Origin: Centropus unirufus
Lineage: Eukaryota > Chordata > Aves > Cuculiformes > Centropidae
DNA length: 64,000 nt
Assembly: GCA_013397695.1 (NCBI GenBank)
Contig: VYZI01000349.1
Span: 137,269-201,268, forward strand
Direction of reading: 5' to 3'
In this document: in pieces, positions 38,389 to 50,727 of the stretch
Numbering within the stretch: position 1 is the stretch's first letter
Layout of the letters: each line of letters starts with the position of its first letter
Made by a program: the position numbers and the translations under genes
Notes under the pieces: model-generated
Seen by the model: only the letters and a program-made list of their open reading frames with translations
The model's database searches: none
Told to the model about the DNA's origin: nothing

Positions 38389-40308
38389 TCAAACATAAAA
38401 TTACCATATTATTATTATTCCTAATATTTCATGAGTAAACAGTATTTGATAAAGAGTTTAACAGCTTGGGCAAGGAAACTAAACCCATAAAAAATTCACA
38501 TGTAATTTTCATCAGTTTTTAATATGATCCCCATTCTCAGAAAAGTAAAAGCTTCCCCCCCACCCCAAAATGATAAAACTGGAACTGTTATTATAATTCT
38601 GAAAGTAATAAAGTTTTGTGAGTTCAGGATTTTAAACAGCAGAAATGAAACAGTGTCTACATTATGTTTAACAAGAGTTTATTTAAACTGCATAAATCTC
38701 CTTTCGGCTTCCTCAACTCCTTTCTTTTATATTCTTAAATTGCTTAAAGATATTCACTTTTCATATCCACAGATGTGCAATGATACAGCAATGATAATAC
38801 AACCTTTAAACAGTACCCTAGCTCTTTTCTGTGAATCTTGAATAGTTTATGTAATAGTGTATTTTGTATGCGGCAGTTGCTTCAATTTTGACAGAAAGCC
38901 AGAAAAACATTACAGAGTAAACTGCCCATTATCTAAAAAGCAATACAAAATAGACTAGGACCTTAAAAAACATTATATTCAGAGAACTGACAACCACTGC
39001 AACTACAGTTTTCAGAACAATTCTGATTATTAAAATAAAATGCTGCATTTATCACTGGCCTTGCCTATTTTAAGTCTCAGCCTGCCTTCAGACATAGACT
39101 GCCTTACAGTTGTAAGCTTTTCATCTGGACTGGAATTACTTACCCTGTGCAGTACCCCATGATACATCCAAAGTGCTCCATAATAATGAGTACAAAATGA
39201 CATGCAAAGGCATTCACCATCTGAATCTCAGAAGTAGAGTAAAAGCCCTGAAAAGTTGTGATAATTCTAATTTTAAGCAGTGACACAAACTTAACTGCAT
39301 GCTTACTGCAAAAAAATTATAATTAATTCGCATGAGTATAACATCAATGCACCAAAGAATCACAATGAGAGAAACCTGGATTGAGAGTGTTCAATACTGT
39401 TCACTGAAGTATAAGTTTTCGTTCAATCTGTTTAGCCTTCTATTTTAGCATCTCTTCATTATTTTTATTCATTAATTCACACATACAAAGGAGCTGTCCC
39501 ATGTTTTATGGTTTCAGAAATATGCTTTCCTCACATTTCACCCCATAACGAAGAAGCAGTTTTGCTTGCTGTTCATCAAGGAAAAAGATCATAGCTGCCA
39601 AAATTACAGTGTGTACCACAGAAGGACACTAAAAATGGATTTTAATTTTAGATTGAAAAAAAATGAATTTCTGTGACTTTATGTGGATGAACTAGCTTAT
39701 AAACATCCTTTTAAAGAAATGATGACTTAGGCAAAGCGACATAGAAAGAGATTTAGCTCAGCTTGAAGTAGAAACCTTAGGCGGGATTCAGCTGATTAAA
39801 CATAGGCATGGATCACCATTTGAGATACCATGGGGTGCCAAGGACATCTACAAAGAGCATAAATCAGCTCTTGCTATAGCTTGGAGAGCCTAAGCAAATT
39901 ATGACCATGAAGATAACCTACTATTTCAAGATGCTATCTGAATTCGTTCGTGTGCATGCATTTCAACAGCTTACTCATAATTGCTTCTATAACTGTTTTC
40001 ATTGAGGATAATGGCTCACAAAGGGTCACCAGCTGATGAATCATCAGCAAGTGTTCAGTATTCACAACTGCTGGAGATTATTAGTAGCCTACAGGAAGAA
40101 CTCCTGAATATATAAAAGCGTTGAAACAGCTGACAAATATCTACATGTTGCACTGCTCTTGTGTCTCCTGTTGCTACACTTTGGGTAGTTAGACTTTAGT
40201 CTTCTCCTGATAGCATTAATATGCAGGTTTTCCAATGCTCATTTTACTAGTCCTTGAAAAATTCAATCTAACCAGGTAGCTGCAACAAAGAAAAATTGTT
40301 ATTTTTAT
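38389..40308. other. CSMD1: Intronic AT-rich sequence up to the second gap
   Basis: No gene recognised. A slightly GC-richer patch at 39775-39905 (ggcgggattcagctgattaa and following) recalls old bird LTR or DNA repeats but I cannot assign it. The 105-codon frame at 38524-38841 has no domain. Confidence 0.55.
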
Positions 40309-40363
40309 NNNNNNNNNNNNNNNNNNNNNNNNNNNNNNNNNNNNNNNNNNNNNNNNNNNNNNN
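40309..40363. other. Assembly gap (55 N)
   Basis: Undetermined bases about 90 bases upstream of the longest CR1 copy. The size may be an estimate. Confidence 0.99.
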
Positions 40364-40451
40364 TAATGTTTGGTGGAATTTCCATAATCAAAATATATGA
40401 AATTTGGGGTTTCTTAACTATATTTTTTTAGTCTGTTCTTTCAATATCCAC

Positions 40452-41729
40452 CCCTGGAAAGGTGATTGAACAGCTTATCCTGTATGTGATCTGCATGCAT
40501 TGCGAAGAAAAATTTATCAGAAACGATCAACATGGGTTCATGCCTGACCAATCTGATAGCAATCTATGATGTCATGACTGACTGGGTAGAGAAGAGGAGA
40601 CTGATGGATGTTATCTACCATGACTTAGCAAGGCTTTGGACGCTGTCTGCCGTAATATCCTCATAGGTGAGTTTAGGAAGCATGGGTCAGAGGAGCGGAC
40701 AGTGAGGCAGATTGAGAAGTGGGTAGATGGCAGAACTCAGAGGGTGATCATCATCATCAGTGCACAGTCCTCTTGGAGGCCTGTAGCAGTTCTCCCTAGG
40801 GGACAGTACTCACCCCAGTCTTGTTCAACATATTTGTCAATGACCTGGATGAAGGAGCATACAGACTCCACAGCAAGTTTGCTGAGGACACAGAACTGGG
40901 AGGAGTGGCTGATACCAGTAGGCTGTGTTACCATTCATTGAGACCTGGACACAGTGGAGAGTTGGGTGAAGAGGAACATAATGAAGTTAAACAAAGGCAT
41001 ATGTAGGGGTCCTATAACTCGGGAGAAACAACCTTCTACATTAGTGCAGGTTAATGGTTAAGCTGCTGGAAAGCATCTCTGCCCAGAAGGACTTGGGAGT
41101 CCTGGTAAGCAATTGATGATAAGCCAGCCAAATGTCATCATGGCCAAAAAGGTCAATGTTATCCTGGAGTTCATTAAGAAGAGGATGGTCAGCAGGTCGA
41201 GGGAGGTGATCCTCCTCTTCTACTCTGCCTTAATGTTATATTGTGTCCAATTCTGGGCTCCCCAGCTCAAGAAACACGATGAACTACTGAAGAGAGTCCA
41301 GTGGAGGGTCATGAAGATGATTAGGTGATTGGAGCATCTCTTATAAGTAAAGGCTGAGAGACCCAAGTCTTTTTATCCTGGAGAAGACTGAGAGGGGACC
41401 TTACCAATGCTCATAAAAAACTAAAGGGAAGTGTCAAGAGGATGAGAATACACTTATCTCAACAATGCCCAGTAAAAGGACAAGAGGCAACAGGCACAAA
41501 ACACAGGAAGTTGTACATTAACAGGATGAAAACCCTCTTTACAGGGAAAGTGGTAAAGCATTGGAATAGGCTGCCCACAGATGTTTTGGAGTCTCCTCCA
41601 GAGATATTCAAACCTGCCCACATATATTCCCATGCAGCCTGTTGTAGATGAACCTACTTTAGCAGAGGGGTTAGATTAGATGATCTCCAGAGCTCCCTTC
41701 CAGCCCCTACCACTCTGTCATTCGGTGAT
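40452..41729 (+). pseudogene. CR1 LINE, 5'-truncated, broken reverse transcriptase plus 3' UTR
   Basis: This is the longest retroelement here, about 1.28 kb. It begins within ORF2 (ggtgattgaacagctt-like sequence), crosses the reverse transcriptase core and ends with the 3' UTR and an ATTCTGTGAT-type tail (ttcggtgat, 41721-41729). ORF2 is split over several frames: 40636-about 40815 (VRQIEKW...), 40821-41006 (MFNIFVNDLDEGA), then 41113-41328 (MAKKVN, SRSREVIL, CVQFWAPQ) and 41442-41651. The catalytic box, normally F-A-D-D, reads F-A-E-D (40878-40889), so one metal-binding Asp is changed to Glu. With the frameshifts and stops this copy cannot make active enzyme. It is antisense to CSMD1. It is close in type to the copy at 63259-63665. 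Confidence 0.95.
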
Positions 41730-44700
41730 ATCTTTGGAGTTCTATGTGAAACCAATGTAATTGATGGCTGATATGTTTAAGAGTTTCTGTAGTTGTTCAA
41801 AGTGAGATTATGATACCCGACTCAATGTGGTCATTGATGAACATCAAGAGTTCTCACTTCTGAACGAGTAAAAAGAGAAAGAAGAAAGCAAATAATTTAA
41901 ACTAGGGTCATGCAGAAGGTGTTTTATTCCCGTTGATGAAAGTGATTGGATTAAAAAAATATTTTTAATAACTACTGTTATTTCAGAAATCAGCATCTTA
42001 ATTTCTCACCTGTTTTTTACACAGAAGTGACTTAGACTATTTTATAAAATATTGCAATGGAATTTTTCAATATTATTTTTAAAATAGAAGACATATTCTT
42101 ACATATTTTTAGATCCTAATTCAACAGGGCTCTTACAGGTGGTGAGTCACAACCTGGGAATCTCCCTATGCTGGAAACACTGGAGGCGTAAGAAACATTA
42201 ACCTCTAAAATTAGACATGTAAATTTAGAGCCTAAACTTAGATACAAATTATTAATATTTCTCTTAATAGTGATATCTCAATTGACTCAGAATATACTTA
42301 CCATATATGGGTAACACTGCTCACTTTTATTGTTATATCTATTCATCTCATTCAGACTATTCCATGATTAGTCAATAGGAGAAATTAAGAGTGTAGGATA
42401 TTCGAATGTATACAACATTCTGTATGTACACAGGGACAACAAAAATCAGTAAACCAATGAGTAGTAAAAAAAATATCATCTTTCTATAAGAGATGTCCAA
42501 ATTTATACAAATGTTGAAACAGTTATACATTTGTGGTTGTAAATAGTTCTGAGACTTTTTCTTTTCAGACAGCATTATAGTTATTGCAGTTATCAGTTTA
42601 TGGGTACATGTAATATTTTAGGATCCTGCCTTTTGAAGTTATATTCCATAAATAATACGGACCTAGTCACTTCTCTGGAAATGGCAAGAGAATGAACAAC
42701 GTTACTTGCACTAAAATTTAACAACAAGAATAACAAAAAAGGACAGTCTCACAATAATTCACTCTTTCTTTTGCATATCCAGCTATTTACTTGTTCTGGA
42801 TAAAGTAGGCATAAGTTGCACTTTTCAATGCTGTTACTTTTCTCTAGCTTTGGCCAATTCTGTTCGATTTTTGCCTTTGTGTCATTGTGTATTTTGCATG
42901 ATATCTATTGGCTGATGTAGAAGAGCCTCAAGGAGGAACTCTCTGTTGCAAATATATACATTGTCACTCCAAGTTATCTTTATACATTTCTCATAAGCCT
43001 GCTGTAATGCAATCTGCCTTCACGTCAGCTGGACACTACTACCCCTAAGCTCTGCACAAGTCTTTCTTCTAGCATTCTGTTATTTTTTAAACGTAAACCA
43101 TAAGACTAATAGGCATGATGTAATTCATACAGACAGGTAGTACTACTCCCTCCATGGCATCAGGAGGAAGAGGCTCATCACAAGAGTGTTACGGTTAGTA
43201 CTTCACAGCATGGCCATATACATTTATGTTCTTTGGTATTGCACACCTGTGACTGGTCTGATATTATTTTTATGAATTTATGTAGTCACAAAGATGAACA
43301 GATTTTTTATGCACGGCCTGACACAAAGCCAATTTATGTGCAAGCCTATCCTCCTCAGGCAAAATCCAAAGATAAGATCTGCAAGAGTATGTGGAGAGAA
43401 ATCTTCCAACCTCCTTTTCCCAAACACTCATTTAAATTATTTTGGGGAAAACTACAGGACCTAGAGATGAAAATAAGCTTCTCAAATCTTAGGGATCATT
43501 GGAGATACAAACCAACCATTTATGGCTCTGACCCAGTGATATTGGATTTAATTTTAGAAGTGAAAAAATACTGTACATTAGCACTTACAACTTAGAAGAA
43601 GAAAAGATAATATCAGTCTTGTGATTCAACAGCAGTGTACTTTATGCCTTGATAATGAAATTGTACGGTGTTGTGGTTTGTTATCTCCCTCCACTCCCCA
43701 AACTCCTACCTTTTATGATTCACTTCAATTCTTTACCACTTCTCCCTTCCCCAACTCCCTCATCCCTGTCCTTTTGTCAGTTCAGGGTTTTATGGACTTT
43801 CATTATGTCTTGTCTCTAACATCTAATTTTCAGATGAAAGAGTTTCTCTCTCCCAACTTAGTCATCTCTTATATGAATGTATTCCATTCCTTTGATCATT
43901 GAATCACATGAATAAAAATATGTTAAAAATATGTTATGTTGGTTTCCACTGATCTTGGGAGTCAATGGAACAGTGAGTTTCATTTTACCTTAATATTGTG
44001 GTGAAGAACTCCATACATTACATACTTGGGGGTTTTTATGGGAGGGAAATTCATTTTTCTTTTGAAAAATAAGGTACTACAGAATCAAGTTATGTTTGTA
44101 ATAAAGTTTTCAATTCAGTGTTGCTTATTCATTAGAATAAGTGTCAGAAATTGTTCAAACCCAATTTTACATTACATCACAGTTAAAATTAATTATCCGA
44201 ACCACGGATTAAAGACAAATGTTCCAAACAAAAGTACCAATTTATTTATTTATTTGTATTATAAAGATCATGTATATCTCAAACAGAGATTACTTCCATA
44301 TATAACTATTCAAATGAATGTATTTTTTTAAAAAAACAAAACCATAAAACATAAAGACTTACATTTATACATTGATGCAGATGTGTAAAAATAATAAGTA
44401 GTAAGGAATATATAAAAATATTGCATCTATTTTATCCTACCAGTTTCATACTACAGGAGAATGAGTAACATTTATATTATTTTATATTGCTTCTAGCACT
44501 GAACCATGGTCTAAAAAAATCCCCAGAAAATCAAGAGACACTATACAAATTAAGTATTCTATTGGATATCTTTCAAAGACATTATGCTAATTTTCCTCAG
44601 AAGAAAGACAGAGAAGAATGTGCCAGACTGAAAACATCAGTTTAAATAAGTGATTTTCCTGACACATAAAACTTCAAGCAAAATTGCGCATTCATGACTA

Positions 44701-47700
44701 AGGAAGGATGGTTAAGGAGTAATGATACTCATGTAAGATTTAGAAAGCCCTAGGTGAACTTTTGTTTCTGAAAGATTGCATTAGTGGGACAGCTACATAA
44801 ATTTGAAGCACCATTAAAAAACAAGAAAAAAGCACAAATTATCCCAAGTGTGACTTCAGTGGAATTTAAATACTCACTGCCCAAACTGTAATATTTAAAA
44901 TCTGTGTAAAATAATGCTGACCATAGAAGTGTTAAAAAGTTTTTTTATTTTATTTCAATTAATTAATATATTCAATTTAATTTGAGCATTCAGCTGACAT
45001 CCTGCTTCTGCTTATGCCTTCAGTGCTGGAAACCAATTAACAATTTGGCATTCAGACCATTCAGTGATGATCCAAGCCCCAGTTGTTCTGTCAGTTTGGT
45101 GTTATACACACAGGAACTACAGTTAGAGCCACAGCTTTCCTTCAAAGCATATAAAGAGGAAGACATGGGTGCTTCTATGCTATGATGTAGCAAATCTGAA
45201 CAAATTCCTTTTTTTGCCTGAGGGAAACCTACATTTGCAGTTTTCCCCCAAGATATTTTAAGTGTTTTGTTGTAAGGACAATATCAACCTTTCCTTGCTG
45301 ATTTTTTTATGAATTTGAATATAAAAAAATGATCGTTTGATTAAGAAGAGACATAAAGCAAAACGATAAGCTAATGAAGCCAAAAAAAGGATTTGGTTTT
45401 GAGTCTTTGGTCCACAGCCCGTTTAGACATTTTGTAAGAAGGGATAGTCATTAAATTAAATACATAAGCATTTCTGCAAACCCTTAATGTACTTAAATAG
45501 AAAGTGTAGCTTTTAGGTTTGAGAGAAGTAACCATATCAAGCTGGCCTACCAAGTAGTTAAAATGAGCACTCCTACAAATAAGGCAAATAAAAAATTTTC
45601 TAAAGTCTTCTAAAATGTTTTTGTTTTTTTTTTTTTGCATTCATGCTACTAATCTTGTAAATCAATCCTATTTGATGGATACAATTTGTAATATGAATGG
45701 AAAAGGCCAATAAAAGTGTTTTATCCAGATTAGCATATAGTGGAAAAGCCATTGGAAAGCCCAGTTTAGAGCAGTATACTCTTTAAAATAATGAAAATAT
45801 ATATTTTTTTTAAATAACATAATTCTAATTAACTAAATGTACTAAATATTTGACAGGCTAGATCACTTTTAAGAACATTTCTAACATGCAATTCTTCTTG
45901 AAGAGTTGGAATTTACCACATAAACACATGCTAATATTGCAGTCTGAATATCATCAATCTAATGAGCATGCTAAGGGAATGCCCTAATCAAGATACTTTT
46001 CCCTCTATCTTCAACAATATCTAAAGTTGAAGAAAAATAAGACATTGCTTAGATATGTTGGATATGTATAACTTTATAATGTAAAACCAAAACAGATCCT
46101 CTTTGAAATTCTTGAGATAGTCTTAATCTACTTGTAATTATTCTTTTAGATTTGTAAAACTGTAATTAATGCTCCCAATCTTAGAGAGATATCTTACTTC
46201 AAAGCAATTTTGTTTCTAATAGACAGGGCAAAGATAATTTACTCTGTGTCTTTGTACATACTGAAAAATATTCAATATCTGCTACCAGCAGCCTACTCAT
46301 CTTGTACTTAAAGCTCTCTCAACATGTCCATCTCGTCAAGTGTAATTTCACCAGTAACTAAAATTATTTTATAAAACCAATATTTAAAAATAATAAAATA
46401 TCATAGTAAAGTAATACATATAATAATACTGAGGGCAAAGTGGGTATTAGTAAATTGCCATTAAATTGTTCCATATAATTGAGCACTTTAATAATAATGA
46501 TACTATTCATTCTTTTTCTCTGTCTTCCTGTAACATTTAAGGGTGTTAGAGATGTTTGAACTACAAGATAATTCTTTACCTTACTTTTGATGATAAAAAG
46601 CATATTAAAGTTAGATGTCTGCTAGTGTTCATTAACTTGGGATCCTCTGTGTGAGATGAGACAGAGAGGAGATATTGGTACTGGTGTCCCCACACACCTG
46701 TTAGAATAGCCAAGTGTTATTTGCTTACTTTGAGATTTAGGGAACTAAATTTAGTTTTCTGTATGCAGGTGGTCTATGAAGAGGTACATTTACATTTAGA
46801 GAAGACCTGGGCTCATTTCATTTTCCTACATGCCACTAAGAATGTAGGAAAATTTCACATTTTCTAGGCTATCCAACGTATCTACATGGGTTTTACAGAT
46901 TAATATTGGAACCATAGGAGCCTGGTGACTTTATGGAGCATCAGCCTACTTACAGCTATATGTTGGCAAATAAACCACACTGTCAGAGTCATTTTCAGTA
47001 GTTTGATGTATCCCTGACAGCCTGCAGTAGCCTCTTCAGGAAGCAGGTGGGTCTTCCACATCCCTAATCAACATACATATGTAGCAAACAAAAAGCCAGT
47101 AGGTGGCATTCTATCACAAGATCTTACATAGCACTTTGCATGAAGAAATATCAAGGTTGAACACTCAGTGAAACGTTTAATGAAAGGCTTGTCTGTATGG
47201 AATTTTAGTTGCTTAATTTCGGGAAAGTGATTCAAAAACTTCTAAGCTGAGATATTCTCTGTGTTGATGATTTGAGACAAATAAACCCAGTTCAAAGTAG
47301 CGTACTGGACATGCTTTGTATTGTTTCCAGCTTGATGCCTGTTTGAGCACCTTTTTCAAAGTTCAGTCAGTTCCAAGTTCAAGTAACTAATATCCAGCAC
47401 AGAAATTGCTTTGATCAGTCTTCTCAGACCATGCTGAACCCACTTGAAAAAAATGTCTTTGCCTATTAATTTCAGTTTCCCAGAGGTGGCTATCTAGAGG
47501 CATGAAAAGCAACTGAATTATGTAGAAGCCGCAAGTTTAGGCTGCAGCTTTTCCTGTCCCTTCACTTTTCTATTAATTGACTTTGATGTCGAGAGCACAG
47601 CATCAGTGTGAGATTCGGTCTAATGTCAAAATTTCCTGCCAATCTTTTCTAAGATTCTGGAATCCGGTTTGCAAATCTCACTCAAGAAGCTGAGTGCTTA

Positions 47701-49069
47701 AGTACAGACATTTGTAATAATGAGTACCAGCTAAGTTGTTTTGCTGAATGCCTACCCAGTGTCATTGCTAATGGAATATAATTAATTCCAAGAGTTAGTG
47801 AATAGTTCCGAGCTTGGCAGCATTGATACATCTGTCACTACTCTATAGAGTTGCTCAGTTGTGTATGACCTTGCCTGTATAGATCTATAGATTTATTAAC
47901 TTTAATCCCGGGGGTGTCCTACCTGGAAGCAGTAACACAAAATTATGAGCTAAAAATAATGCTGCAGAAGGTATTTGACATGAGAAAGTATGCAGACAAT
48001 GGTCACTGAGATAAGACAATTCAGTAAGAGACTCAGAAGAAAAGTAAAAGCTCCTAAATAGACCCAAGCTTGCACACACAACACAGAATGTGAGCAGTCA
48101 ATCCTGCCAGGGCTGTGTTGGTTGTTGATTCCCCATATTCACTGACCTGTGGTGGGTGCAGAATAACCCTTGGTGAGAAAGCCTGGATTGCTCCTCCCAC
48201 AAGGTATGTCTGCACTGGGAAGTTATTCCTGGAGAGATACAACCACATAAAGGTGGATCAACCATATCACCCAGTCTACCAGGCGAAGTACGGCTTGCTG
48301 TGGTAGGGATCTTCTCCCTACTTCCCCTTCTCCAATACACCCCATCACCTAGCTGTATACCTTACTTTTTTAAAATATTTCCTTTTCCCTTGGTGAAGCT
48401 GAACAGATATGCTATTTGTGATAAATGGTATCAATTATTAACAGATTTTTCATGTTGAATAGGGCTACTATTTACAATGAGGAAAGTGATGCTAAACTGC
48501 AGTGTGCCACTTCCTGAGACACTTGGTAGAAACATTGTCAGTTGTAAAGGAAACACAAAGGAATACCCTGGAGATGGAAGCCACAATGGTTCCACCTGTG
48601 GAAGGCATCCCAAAGCAAAATATGTTTAACCATAAAAGTCAGTGAAAATTAAAAGCTTTAGAATTATGAATTGGAAATTTACATTGTATCTTCTGTTACT
48701 GTGATACAGGATATTTTAACTAATTATTCTCTGCAAGTGGGAGAAATATTGAGTGGTTTACTCCCTAAAAATTACTTGTAGGAAAGATATGGGAAAGGAA
48801 AAAAAATAAATGAAGTGAGAGCCAAAAAGATGAAAAACAAGAAAGAAAAGGAGCAGTCAGCAAGGACATATTCTTGCTGGTAAAAACTTCACTTGTTTTA
48901 GAAGAACGCAAATTTTAATATAGAGTAAAAAGACAAAGCTTTCAAAATCACTGAACAAACTCTAATAATATTAGATTGATTTCAATAGCTTGCTCTTATT
49001 ACCTTACCATTTTTTACCTTTTTCTGTAATATAAATATGTAGCTTCTTCATTGAGATTCTTCTGGACTA
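41730..49069. other. CSMD1: Long intronic AT-rich stretch, no gene recognised
   Basis: About 7.3 kb without a named repeat or exon. Frames at 43233-43595 (120 codons) and 43621-43902 (93 codons) are the longest on the plus strand. The first contains runs such as KPIYVQAYPPQAK but no family I recognise, and splice sites are not evident. 46600-47120 and 48090-48345 are somewhat GC-richer and could be old interspersed repeats. Confidence 0.55.
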
Positions 49070-49589
49070 AGCACTGGTGAGGCCACACCTTGAATCCTGG
49101 GTTCATTTCTGGGCCCCTCACTCCAAGAAGGACATTGAGATTCTGGAGTGTGTCCAGAGAAGGGCAACAAAGCTGGGGAAGTGGCAGGAGAACAAGGGTT
49201 ATGAGGAGTGGCTGAGGGAGCTGAGGCTGTTTAGTCTGAAGAGGAGGCTGAGGGGAGACCGTATCACTGCCTCCAAGTGCCTGAAAGGAACGTGTGGAGA
49301 GGTGGGTGCTGGTCTCTTCTCCCAAGTGACAGGCGATAGGACAAGGGGGAATGGCCTCAATGTGCCATGGGAGGTTCAGATTGAAGATTAGGAAGAAATT
49401 TTTCTCTGAAAGGGTCATGTTGGCAGAGGCTGCCCAGGGAGGTGGTGGAATCACCATCCCTGGATGTATTTAAAAGATGAGGAGATGAGGTGTTTAGGAA
49501 TATGGTTTAGTGGTAGGCAGGTGTGGTTGGAATCGATGATCTCAGAGTTTTTTTGCAACCTAGTAGTTCTGTGATTCTGTGACTCTGTA
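49070..49589 (+). mobile_element. CR1 LINE 3' fragment, nearly continuous from reverse transcriptase end to tail
   Basis: Starts at 'gcactggtgaggcc' in ORF2 and runs through the complete 3' UTR to the tail (gtagttctgtgattctgtg). The C-terminal ORF2 frame stays open from 49077 to 49391 (HFWAPHSKKD, VQRRATKLG, GYEEWLRELRLFSLKRRLRGD), so there is little damage over about 105 codons; it is one of the better preserved copies here. The 3' UTR has 'ggctgcccagggaggtggtgg' and 'tcgatgatctcagag'. The antisense 147-codon frame at 49014-49457 is an artefact of this element. It is of the same 3'-end type as 12454-12625 and 18826-19200, in the opposite orientation. Confidence 0.95.
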
Positions 49590-50283
49590 TAAAAGTGTTC
49601 AGCTTCTTCCAGGTCTGGACGTTGAGGCTGCATTTGTTAGAACACATGTAACATCAGAAGGAGGAGTAACAAAACACGCACAGTGTTTTACCATAAAATA
49701 TACCCTAATCCAATTTTGTTTTTAGTTATTCTGAGGAAATCCTTGAATAGATCGTGTATAATACATACACAGAGAATATGGATGTCAAAAGTGTCAGCAT
49801 TTTATTACTATCAGACATTATTGCATGTTCTCTAACAAAAGAATACAGAACTATTTTAACCAGAATCTGCCATTGTAGCATGATATCATGGATCTAATGG
49901 AGGGTGAAGTTGTGAAACTTCCTAGAGCTAGCCAAAGGCATGCCATATGGTGTAGTAAGGCAATGCAACAAAAATTGTAATGCAAAGAAACAAAACAAGA
50001 CAAAAAATCTAAGCTAGAAAAATGAGACATTGTTTTGTTGCATCTGGAAGTTAATTTCGCCGTTATGAAGGCAAACAAAATGATAGATAAATTGTAGGAT
50101 ATCCAGAAATGCTCTGGATATTGTGTTGCACATTCATCTTCAGAGTGGTGAGAAGGCCTGAGATATTTCTGAGAACTTCTGAGGCAAGAAAGTTTCTTGA
50201 ACTGCCAAGTAATCAACATAAATTATGGCAGCAATTTTCTTCTATAATTAGCATTTTAAACCAGGAATTCTGCAAAATCAGGT
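49590..50283. other. CSMD1: Intronic AT-rich sequence, no gene recognised
   Basis: No identifiable element. The 122-codon minus frame (49851-50219) is Ser/Leu/Phe-rich without a recognisable domain. Confidence 0.55.
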
Positions 50284-50727
50284 CTATTGGCAGTAACGGG
50301 AACAAGGAAGGCTGCCACTTGGCAGTGGAGAAGGAGAGAGCAGAGGAAGCAGACAGAGAGCCATGTCCCTGTTCTGTGTAACTGTGGCAGTCCCTCCAGT
50401 CGCCTCCTTGGTGGGTCCTGCTGCTGCCTCCAATGGGCTCTTGTGCCATCTCAGTCAGCGACCGAGGGCAACCAATCCCCTGCCAGCAGCCAGAAAATAC
50501 TTCTGGCAGAGCCCCCCATCAAACATATCCACTCCACACAAACAAAAACTGGGGCCCCACAGTGGTGACTTTGTGTAGGATTTTCCTGATTAATGCTGCT
50601 CTTTAAAAAGTAACCAGAAGTCCTATAAGAAGCTGTTCCCAGCCCAGGGAATGTTGTTTCCGAACACCAATCACAGCTTCTTCAGGAAAAGCGGGTAATG
50701 TCGGACATTTCATTTAAGCGTGCACAG
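50284..50727. other. GC- and CpG-richer block of unknown origin
   Basis: Composition changes abruptly at about 50284 and returns to AT-rich by about 50730. The block has about eight CpG sites, overlapping short frames on both strands (as GC-rich DNA produces), and TATA-like words at about 50601-50611 and 50620-50630. It may be a solo LTR or another insertion, or an older regulatory CpG-containing element. No termini, tail or domain is recognised. Confidence 0.35.

Noticed and set aside
39775..39905. Patch resembling old bird LTR/DNA repeats
   Set aside because: The resemblance is only a vague word similarity; no boundary or family can be supported.
43233..43595. 120-codon plus-strand frame with mixed composition
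   Set aside because: Considered as an exon or pseudogene, but no family was recognised and no splice signals were evident. Kept only as part of the intron description.
46600..47120. Possible old LTR or other interspersed repeat
   Set aside because: Slightly different texture from the flanks, but no ends, tail or conserved words could be pinned down.
49014..49457. 147-codon minus-strand open frame, the longest in the window
   Set aside because: It is the antisense of a well-preserved CR1 copy (49070-49589).
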